The translations under genes and the position numbers were made by a program. 16,225 nt of DNA from Actinomycetota bacterium (GTDB lineage: Bacteria > Actinomycetota > Thermoleophilia > Solirubrobacterales > Solirubrobacteraceae), in contig VAWY01000168.1 in assembly GCA_005888335.1 (NCBI GenBank), positions 1-16,225 of the forward strand, read 5' to 3'. The notes beneath the pieces are model-generated. The model was given only the letters and a program-made list of their open reading frames with translations, searched no databases and had not been told where the DNA came from. Of this stretch, positions 1 to 5,696 are shown piece by piece (position 1 is the first letter of the stretch; each line of letters starts with the position of its first letter).

Positions 1-8
1 GAGGGGCC

Positions 9-953
9 ATGAAGCTGCTCTGCCATTGGTCTGAAGGAAGCCCGGTCGACACCGTGCTGCTCGTCCGCGAGGTCGAGCGGCGGCACAAGCGCGACGGCGC
101 GCCGTACCTGCGCCTCACGCTCGCGGACCGCTCGGGCAGTGTCCCCGCGGTGCTGTGGGACCCCGACGACGCGTTCGCCGTCGAACGCGGCGAGGCCGTG
201 CAGGTTGCCGGGCGCTTCGACGAGCACCCGCGCTACGGGCGGCAGGTGACGATCGACGCGCTGTCCCGGCCGGCGGCCGAGGCCGTCCCGTGGGCCGAGC
301 TCCTCGACGGTCCCGCGCGGCCGGTCGACGAGCTGTGCGACGACCTCGAGCGCCTCGTCGGCTCGGTGCGCAACCCGTACCTGGCCGAGCTCCTCGCCGC
401 GCTCCTCGACCCGGATACGCCGACCGGGCGCGCGTATCGCGTGGCGCCGGCGGCGAAGTTCAACCACCACGCGTATCCGAGCGGGCTGCTCGAGCACTCG
501 ACCGGCATCGCACAGCTTGTCAGCGCCGCGGCCATCGTCTTCTCGGGCATCGACCGCGACCTCGCCGTCTGCGGCGCGCTGCTGCACGACATCGGCAAGC
601 TCGAGGCCTACGCCTCCGACCACGGCTGCGCCGACCTCACCGACGCGGGCAAGCTCGAGGGCGAGATCCCGCTCGGCTACTACCGCGTGCGCCGCGAGAT
701 CGAAGCGATCGCGGACTTCCCGCCCGACCTCGCGCGGGCGCTGCTGCACGTCATCCTCGCCCACCACGGCTGCCTGGAGCACGGAAGCCCGGTCGCTCCC
801 GGCACCCGCGAGGCCGCGCTCGTCCACGCGATCGACGAGCTCAGCGGCCGGCTCGGCGCCTTCGACCGGCTCGAGAAGGCCACGGCGCCGGGCGAGCGCT
901 GGTCGCGCTACGACCGCGTGCTCGGCGGCTGCGCGTTCTTCGGCGGCCGCTGA
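9..953 (+). CDS. OB-fold / HD-domain phosphohydrolase, YhaM-like 3'-5' exoribonuclease candidate
   Basis: The 314-residue protein has an N-terminal OB-fold-like beta region (about residues 12-86) and then an HD metal-dependent phosphohydrolase domain (about 145-290). Metal-ligand candidates are visible: H153-H154, the HD pair H193-D194 in LLHDIGK, H252-H253 in AHHG and D276 in HAIDE. This order and length match the YhaM family of cytoplasmic 3'-5' exonucleases (OB nucleic-acid binding plus HD catalysis), which is established for Firmicutes homologues. Nuclease activity here is inferred. The ATG at 9 follows a GAGGGG purine run only 2 nt away, a short spacing. The start still fits because the OB strand follows directly, as in family members. 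The stop overlaps the next ATG (TGATG), so the two genes are coupled. An alternative is another HD hydrolase acting on nucleotides; the OB domain argues for a nucleic-acid substrate. Confidence 0.85.
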   Translation: MKLLCHWSEGSPVDTVLLVREVERRHKRDGAPYLRLTLADRSGSVPAVLWDPDDAFAVERGEAVQVAGRFDEHPRYGRQVTIDALSRPAAEAVPWAELLDGPARPVDELCDDLERLVGSVRNPYLAELLAALLDPDTPTGRAYRVAPAAKFNHHAYPSGLLEHSTGIAQLVSAAAIVFSGIDRDLAVCGALLHDIGKLEAYASDHGCADLTDAGKLEGEIPLGYYRVRREIEAIADFPPDLARALLHVILAHHGCLEHGSPVAPGTREAALVHAIDELSGRLGAFDRLEKATAPGERWSRYDRVLGGCAFFGGR

Positions 954-1168
954 TGGCGTTCGAAGAAGATCCGGTGATGCGCCGGCTCGCGATCGAGTCC
1001 GCCGAGGCGAGGATGCGTGAAGCGGCGCAGCCGTTGTCCGCACCGAGTTCGCCTCCCAGCGAGCCGGCGATCCCTGAACCCGTCGAGCGCGTGTTGAAGA
1101 TCGGCGTGGCGCTCGGGCTCATTCACGAGCTCACGGGCTGGTCGCCGCCGGGGCCGTTCGGCCGCTGA
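953..1168 (+). CDS. Small hypothetical protein coupled to the HD-domain gene
   Basis: A 71-residue ORF whose ATG shares one base with the upstream TGA (TGATG), the classic arrangement for translational coupling. The protein starts acidic (MAFEEDPVMRR), has a short Glu/Arg-rich helix (about residues 9-24), a Pro/Ser linker (28-42) and a C-terminal helix plus GWSPPGPFGR tail. I do not recognise a family. It has no signal peptide and no clear membrane segment, although residues 49-60 are moderately hydrophobic. Its last 46 bases overlap the end of the convergent phosphatase gene. That is unusual, but both frames read cleanly. Support comes from the coupling, the reasonable composition and the fact that it fills the gap; function is unknown. 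Confidence 0.55.
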   Translation: MAFEEDPVMRRLAIESAEARMREAAQPLSAPSSPPSEPAIPEPVERVLKIGVALGLIHELTGWSPPGPFGR

Positions 1169-1632
1169 CTCCAGCGCTCGATGAACTCGCACTGCTCGCG
1201 CGTCTCCGGTGAGGCGAGGTCGGCGTCCGCGTAGCCGGACCGCAGCTCGCGCAGCCGCCGCAGCGCGTCGGTCGCGGGCGTGCCCTCCTCGACGAGCAGG
1301 CAGCCGACCGCCGTGCCCGTCCGTCCGAGCCCGTAGCGGCAGTGGACGTAGACGACTTCGCCGCCCGCCGGCCGCAGCTCGCGCAGGATCTCCCGCATCT
1401 CGTCTTCGCTCGGCACGCCGAGGTCGTCGATCGGCCGGTTGACGTACCGAGCGCCGGGATCGAGCTCGCGCAGGTCGGACTCGTAGCTCTCGCCGCGCGC
1501 CGTCAGGTCGACGAACCGCCGCACGCCGACGTCAAGCAGTCGCGGCAGACCGCCCTCGACGAACTCGGGGTGCGGGCCGGCCAGCACGCGGCCGGCCACG
1601 GCCCAATAGGTGTTTGCCGGGATGCCGGTCAC
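1123..1632 (-). CDS. Dual-specificity / tyrosine phosphatase-like protein
   Basis: A 169-residue cysteine-based phosphatase. The P-loop signature HCxxGxxRTG is intact as H97-C98-R99-Y-G-L-G-R104-T-G, with C98 the nucleophile and R104 the phosphate binder. An upstream Asp in RPIDDLGVP (D69/D70) is a good general-acid candidate. The fold and length fit a compact dual-specificity phosphatase (CDKN3/DSP type) acting on phosphoproteins or small phospho-compounds in the cytoplasm; the substrate cannot be told. The start is the GTG at 1632, which overlaps the stop of the upstream VWA lipoprotein gene by 4 bases (GTGA). The homologous region (TYWAVAGRVLAGPHP) begins right there. It is the last gene of the leftward operon. 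Its C-terminal tail overlaps the convergent small gene by 46 bases. Unlike its two upstream partners it has the high GC of the host. Confidence 0.85.
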   Translation of the reverse strand: MTGIPANTYWAVAGRVLAGPHPEFVEGGLPRLLDVGVRRFVDLTARGESYESDLRELDPGARYVNRPIDDLGVPSEDEMREILRELRPAGGEVVYVHCRYGLGRTGTAVGCLLVEEGTPATDALRRLRELRSGYADADLASPETREQCEFIERWSQRPNGPGGDQPVSS

Positions 1633-2387
1633 GCCGCGCCGTCTTCGGGCGCCAGCCGCACGTTCCAGTCCTTCATCTCCGCGCCCGCGGCCGCGATCAG
1701 CGCCTGGGCTCCGCGCCGGCTGGTCTCGAGCGCACGCGGCGGGACCGTCGTCCCATAGCCGACGCCGACGAAGCTGACCTCTGCGCCACGCAGACCTGAC
1801 AGCCGGGTAGCCCACCGGTCCACGAACTGCTGGAGTGCGCGCTGCCTGACCGGGCGGCGCGCGTCGAAGCCGTCCCCGATGAAGACACCGTCCGTGAACA
1901 CATAGGCGCGGCAGTGCCTTCCCGCCGTGCGCTGCTGGGCGCACAGCCCCGAGATCGACTGCAAGAGCTCCCCGAGCGGACTCCCGGATCGCGTTGGGCG
2001 CGTCGCGAGGAGCTCGCGCAGCTGCGGACGGAGCTCTCTCGCGCGGGCCGCGAGGTACTGCTGGGTCAGGGACTCGTTGCCGTCGTAGACAGCGGGCGGC
2101 CTGCGCGCGAAGTCGCCCTGCACCCGCCAGCGGATGTGCGCGGCGGGGTTGCCGTCGAAGGCGTCGGCGTAGAACGGCGCGCGAGCCGCTGCTGCCCGGT
2201 CGGTGACCGCGACGAGATCCGGGAGATAGGTCTGGCGGACGCCCTGCGTCGAGTAGGTGACGTCCACGGCCGCAACAAAGGCGTCGCCGCGGTCGGATGT
2301 CGTTCCGGTCGGCTTCTCGTTCGCGCACCCGCCCAACAGAAGGGTGCAGGCGATGACCGGGACGATTCGCTGGAACGGTGTGCTCAT
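1629..2387 (-). CDS. VWA-fold lipoprotein of unknown function
   Basis: A 252-residue exported lipoprotein: a short basic N-terminus, a hydrophobic stretch (residues 8-18) and the lipobox LLGGC with C21 as the lipidated residue. The mature part looks like a von Willebrand factor A domain. A MIDAS-like DxTxS motif is at D42-T44-S46 (VDVTYS), a SGSPLG loop at 134-139 could supply the second-loop hydroxyl, and YVFTDGV gives D166. The domain therefore probably binds a divalent metal outside the membrane and mediates protein contacts. Three cysteines besides C21 (149, 159 and the lipobox excluded) suggest one possible disulfide, C149-C159. GGAG at 2396-2399 is a good ribosome site for this ATG, which also overlaps the upstream stop (TGATG). 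The gene sits between a coiled-coil membrane protein and a phosphatase. I do not recognise a named family beyond VWA. Confidence 0.75.
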   Translation of the reverse strand: MSTPFQRIVPVIACTLLLGGCANEKPTGTTSDRGDAFVAAVDVTYSTQGVRQTYLPDLVAVTDRAAAARAPFYADAFDGNPAAHIRWRVQGDFARRPPAVYDGNESLTQQYLAARARELRPQLRELLATRPTRSGSPLGELLQSISGLCAQQRTAGRHCRAYVFTDGVFIGDGFDARRPVRQRALQQFVDRWATRLSGLRGAEVSFVGVGYGTTVPPRALETSRRGAQALIAAAGAEMKDWNVRLAPEDGAA

Positions 2388-3982
2388 CAGGTGTTCTCCG
2401 TCGGGCTGGACCCGCGGCCGTTGGCGCTCGCCGCGGCCGCGACAGGGGCTTCGTTCTCTGTGACCGCTCGGCGGTCGAGGTTCGGCATCGGGTCGGTCGG
2501 TGCGTCGAGGGAGGGAGCATGCCGGGGCACACGCACGGAGCTCAACAGGAGAAGCGCCACGGCGACCACAAGGCCGGCGGCCAGCGCCGCGAACGTCGTC
2601 AACGGCAAGGAGACCCCGAACAGCACGAGGACCAACGCCGTTGTCGTGGTCGTCAAGGCGGCCAGCAAGAGCGTCTGCCGGTTGGAACCGAGCAGAGCGC
2701 GCACCAGACGGGCCCGGCGTTTAGCCAACGCGTCTTTCCGTTCCCTCTCGACGCGTGCCATCTCGAGCGCCGTCTCGCGCGCGTGCTCGGCCCGGACGGC
2801 CTCGGCTCGGGCCGCGTCGAGCGTGTCCTGACGCGCCTGATCGGTCCGGGCGCGCTCGGCCCGCGCGGCCTCCAGAGCCAACAGGTACTCAGCGTCGTGC
2901 AGGCTCGCGATGAACGGGCCGTGTTCGACCTCCACCTGGTCGTCGGCGTCGGCATTGGCGCGCAGTCCCGCGAGGTCGCTCTGTGCGGCAGCGGCGGCCC
3001 GCTTGGCGTTTTCGGCCTCGCGCAGGGCCGCGTCGGCGCGTGCCCGTGCCTGGTCGAATCGGCTGCGCTCCTGCTCCGCCCGCGACCGAAGATTGCGCTC
3101 CTCGCGGCGAAGTCGGCGCTCGTCGCCGGCGACGAACCACCTGACGCTGGCCAGCAGGGCGCCTGCCATCAAGACGACTTGGACCGGCAGGAAGAAGACG
3201 GGATTGGCGATGCGCACCCCGTCGGCCGAGGCGAGCAGTGAGATGCCGTTGTTGCGGAATTCCTGGAGCAGCCAAAAGGCTGGAACCGGGGCGAGCAAGA
3301 CGGTCGCTACGAGTCCCACCAAAGCGAACCGCAGGATCCTCCGGCGCGGCCATGGTCCCACCGTGACGGCCCAGAGCCATCCCGCTCCATGCGCGTACGC
3401 CAGGAGGCCGATCGCCACGAAGCAGGCCGTGAGCCAGTGCTTCACCGGTCCACCGGGAGAGAGCTGAAGGCTCAGGTCGAGCACGAGCGTGTCGGCGCCG
3501 ACGAACGCAAGTGCCGCGACGAGCATGTCGAGGACGATGAAGCGGTGCCCGTGGCGGAAGCGGGGCAGGTTCTTCCGATCCGCCGCGAGCGCGTCAGCCG
3601 CCGCGTTGTGCTCTTCAGCCACCGTGCGCGAGGCCTCGGCGTCAGCCGCGGCGCGCTCGGCGCGGCTCAGGGCCTCGGCGATGGTGATCGGCGCGACGGC
3701 GACGGTCTGCTCGAGGCGCTGCGCTGCACGATTGCGCTCGCGCCGAAGCCGGGCCCGCCGCAGGTCCCCCAGCTGCACGCTGTGGCGTTGCCACGGCGAG
3801 CCGGGCGCCAAGACGGTGTCTTCGCCGATCTGGAGTTCACCCGCGCGCCGCGCGAGGTCGACGACGTTGCGGCGCGACCCGTAGCGCTTCTCGGCGTCCG
3901 AGCCTCGCAAGCCGGCCTCGTCGGCGAAGGACTCCTCCAGCGCCTGTGGCGCGTCAAGCGTGCGTCGGCCCCATCCAAGCAT
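2387..3982 (-). CDS. Multi-pass membrane protein with long coiled coils, unknown function
   Basis: A 531-residue protein that I cannot assign to a family. Residues 1-140 are soluble and charged. About six hydrophobic segments follow: four in a block (about 147-170, 183-207, 216-240, 258-283) and two near the C-terminus (about 437-458, 461-482). Between them lies a 150-residue Ala/Arg/Glu-rich region (about 284-425) with heptad-like helix character, broken near 343-362 by an acidic stretch (ADADDQVEVEHGPF). A second, weaker coil is at 86-135. The last 45 residues are Pro/Asp/Asn-rich and probably disordered. It is the first gene of a coupled trio with a VWA lipoprotein and a phosphatase, so I infer an envelope-spanning scaffold. 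Local GC is markedly lower than around it (58-65% in two hand-counted 60-base lines against 78% in neighbouring genes), suggesting transfer or relaxed composition. Confidence 0.75.
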   Translation of the reverse strand: MLGWGRRTLDAPQALEESFADEAGLRGSDAEKRYGSRRNVVDLARRAGELQIGEDTVLAPGSPWQRHSVQLGDLRRARLRRERNRAAQRLEQTVAVAPITIAEALSRAERAAADAEASRTVAEEHNAAADALAADRKNLPRFRHGHRFIVLDMLVAALAFVGADTLVLDLSLQLSPGGPVKHWLTACFVAIGLLAYAHGAGWLWAVTVGPWPRRRILRFALVGLVATVLLAPVPAFWLLQEFRNNGISLLASADGVRIANPVFFLPVQVVLMAGALLASVRWFVAGDERRLRREERNLRSRAEQERSRFDQARARADAALREAENAKRAAAAAQSDLAGLRANADADDQVEVEHGPFIASLHDAEYLLALEAARAERARTDQARQDTLDAARAEAVRAEHARETALEMARVERERKDALAKRRARLVRALLGSNRQTLLLAALTTTTTALVLVLFGVSLPLTTFAALAAGLVVAVALLLLSSVRVPRHAPSLDAPTDPMPNLDRRAVTENEAPVAAAASANGRGSSPTENT

Positions 3983-3987
3983 CCATG

Positions 3988-3995
3988 CTCCTTTC
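3988..3995 (-). promoter_or_regulatory. Ribosome binding site fixing the start of the 531-residue gene
   Basis: On the minus strand GAAAGGAG lies 5 nt before the ATG at 3982. A second ATG ends at 3984 but is in another frame and lies too close to the GGAG, so the 3982 start is preferred. A strong Shine-Dalgarno here marks a fresh translation start at the head of the trio. The genes further inside the operon rely mostly on stop/start overlaps. Confidence 0.6.
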
Positions 3996-4073
3996 TCCGG
4001 GCGCGCTTTCTGAGGTCACGCCGTGCAGCCATCGCCGGGGAGGGTCGCGCGGGGCGCGTGTGATCTGACGTCG

Positions 4074-4091
4074 GGCGCTCACGTGAGCGCC
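4074..4091. repeat. Perfect 18-bp palindrome between two minus-strand gene groups
   Basis: GGCGCTCACGTGAGCGCC is its own reverse complement and begins 5 bases past the stop codon of the 248-residue gene. Folded in RNA it gives a 7-bp GC-rich stem with an ACGT loop, which could be a terminator of the U-run-free type seen in actinobacteria. As DNA it could equally be a repressor or activator site for the 531-residue gene that begins 91 bases further on. No T-run follows on either strand. The sequence cannot decide between the two roles. Confidence 0.5.
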
Positions 4092-4095
4092 ACGG

Positions 4096-4842
4096 TCAGC
4101 TCCGGCGCAGCGCCCGGGCGAGCGCCTCGGCCTCGAGCTGCGCTTCGCGCTCGCGGGCGCGCTCGTCCTCCTGGCGGAGCGCCGCCTCGCGACGCGCGAG
4201 CTCGGCCTCGTGGGTCGCCTCGATCGTGCGCAGGCGGGCGTCCTCGGCGGCGCGGCGCGCACGGAGGCGAGCGCGTTCGGCCGCGTCGCGCTCCGCGGCG
4301 AGCCGGTCGCGTTCGTGCTGCTCCGCGGCGGCCGCGCGCTCCTCGAGCTGCGCGAGCCAGCCGGCGGCCGCCTCGACCTCGTCGCCGGCGAAGCAGCGCT
4401 CCTCCGCGACACTCGTGCGCTCCACTCGGCCGCGGCGCGGCCCCGGCCGGCGGCGCACGAGCGCGACGGAGACGCTGGGGCCGACGCGCTCGACGAAGAC
4501 GCCGTAGAGGTCGTGCCGGGCGCGCCGGGCGTGGCGGTGCGGCGCGCGGTCGATCGCGTCGAGGAGGTCGATGCATCGTCGGCGAGCGTCGGCGTGGACG
4601 CGCCATTGCGAGCGCGGTGGCGACCAGCGGCGTGCCCAGTTCCAGACGCCCGCCCCCGTGGGCACGGCCAGCAGCGCGATGGCGGCCTGGGACACGAGCG
4701 TCAGCGCGATGAGCGCGACGAGCGCGACCGCGGCCACCGCGAGACCGACGAGCTCGACCACGAGCGGCACGTAGGTGCGGGCGCCGGCGCTGCCGATGAC
4801 GCGCCGGCCGACGGCGACCGTCCTGCGGGGGAGCGATCGCAT
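4096..4842 (-). CDS. Membrane-anchored coiled-coil protein, unknown function
   Basis: A 248-residue protein. A basic N-terminus (residues 1-22) is followed by one long or two closely packed hydrophobic helices (about 24-70, rich in Val, Ala and Leu). A mixed globular part (about 75-150) includes the stretch DLYGVFVERVGPSVSVALVRRR. A highly charged Ala/Glu/Arg helix of roughly 90 residues (about 155-246) looks like a long coiled coil. The start overlaps the upstream stop by one base (TGATG), so it is coupled to the 123-residue membrane protein. Its plan (membrane helices plus a long Ala/Arg/Glu coil) resembles that of the next gene downstream, the 531-residue protein, although I see no clear sequence identity. 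No family recognised; a scaffold or membrane-organising role is only a guess. Confidence 0.7.
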   Translation of the reverse strand: MRSLPRRTVAVGRRVIGSAGARTYVPLVVELVGLAVAAVALVALIALTLVSQAAIALLAVPTGAGVWNWARRWSPPRSQWRVHADARRRCIDLLDAIDRAPHRHARRARHDLYGVFVERVGPSVSVALVRRRPGPRRGRVERTSVAEERCFAGDEVEAAAGWLAQLEERAAAAEQHERDRLAAERDAAERARLRARRAAEDARLRTIEATHEAELARREAALRQEDERAREREAQLEAEALARALRRS

Positions 4843-5213
4843 CAGCGCGCACCCACCGGCGCGAGCGCGATCGCGGCGACGAGCACGACGAGCGCAGTCG
4901 CGAGGACGACCGCGCGGCGGGCCCGCGGCCGCGGTCGCCCCAGCTCAGCCGTGAGCGCGATCGACAGCGGGACGCCGCCGAGCAGCGTCAGGACGGTGAG
5001 GACGTAGCCCCAGGTGACGTTCTCGTAGCGCGCATCGATCCACGCGTGGCCGTGCTTGTCGATCTCGGGGTACGTCGGCGTGAGCTCGAGGACATGGCCG
5101 ACCGTCGAGACGAACCACACCACGGCGAGGATCACCAGCCCGAGGACGAGCACGCCGGCGAACAACGCGAGGCAGCCGTAGGAGTCGCTGTGTCTGTCGA
5201 GGTCGCCCGCCAT
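4842..5213 (-). CDS. Small three-helix membrane protein, unknown function
   Basis: A 123-residue protein with predicted membrane segments at about residues 13-38, 66-90 and 100-120. An extracytoplasmic-looking loop of about 25 residues (LTPTYPEIDKHGHAWIDARYEN) lies between the first two. The ATG is preceded by CGGAG at 5-nt spacing. Its stop overlaps the start of the 248-residue gene, which suggests the two are made together and may form a complex. It begins 53 bases after the stop of the 142-residue membrane protein gene, with no obvious terminator between, so read-through from the lysyltransferase-like gene is possible. I do not recognise a family. Confidence 0.7.
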   Translation of the reverse strand: MAGDLDRHSDSYGCLALFAGVLVLGLVILAVVWFVSTVGHVLELTPTYPEIDKHGHAWIDARYENVTWGYVLTVLTLLGGVPLSIALTAELGRPRPRARRAVVLATALVVLVAAIALAPVGAR

Positions 5214-5266
5214 GCCGGCTCCGGCGGTGGAGTCGTGCTCTCACGGCGAGACCTGACAGCCCGGCG

Positions 5267-5695
5267 TCAGCCGCCGCCCAGCGTCTCGCGCACCGCGCGC
5301 ACCAGCGTCCGCTCGGTGTCGGTGGCCAGCCAGAAGCACACCGCGGCGAGCGGCAGCTCCACGAGGCCGGCCTCGAGCGCGGCCTCGACGAGCTCGCCGC
5401 CCGGGCGCGCGGTGAGGAGGTCGAACCACGCGTCGCAGACCAGCAGGGTCGCGGTGACCGAGGCGGGCACGGGGATCCAGCCGGGGCGGCACGCGCACGC
5501 CCAGGCGGTCGTCGCGGCGGCGAGGGCCAGTGCGACGTCGAAGCCGCCCCACGCGAGCGCCCAGTGCGGGGTGTGGTGCTCGGCGGGCAGCCGCGCCGTG
5601 AGGAGCACGGTCCACGGGACGAGCACCACCGCGATCGCGGCGAGCCCGACGGCGAGTCGGCGCCGCGCGGGCGGCAGGCCGGCGCGCGAGGGCAC
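5267..5695 (-). CDS. Four-helix integral membrane protein, unknown function
   Basis: A 142-residue protein with four hydrophobic segments (about 13-34, 45-68, 74-94, 105-124). A conserved-looking motif CDAWFDLLTARPG (87-99) sits at the end of the third helix; the pattern recalls small actinobacterial membrane proteins with a DAWFD signature, but I cannot name the function. The start is a GTG at 5695, separated by a single base from the TAG of the lysyltransferase-like gene, so the pair is almost certainly one transcription and translation unit. The C-terminus ends in a short charged helix (TDTERTLVRAVRETLGGG). It may support the neighbouring lipid-modifying enzyme, which is inferred only from position. 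Confidence 0.7.
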   Translation of the reverse strand: MPSRAGLPPARRRLAVGLAAIAVVLVPWTVLLTARLPAEHHTPHWALAWGGFDVALALAAATTAWACACRPGWIPVPASVTATLLVCDAWFDLLTARPGGELVEAALEAGLVELPLAAVCFWLATDTERTLVRAVRETLGGG

Positions 5696-5696
5696 G

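Noticed and set aside
1123..3982. Toxin-antitoxin or phage-defence cassette
   Set aside because: No nuclease, NTPase, reverse transcriptase or toxin motif is visible and no mobile-element hallmark flanks the trio; the low GC alone is not enough.
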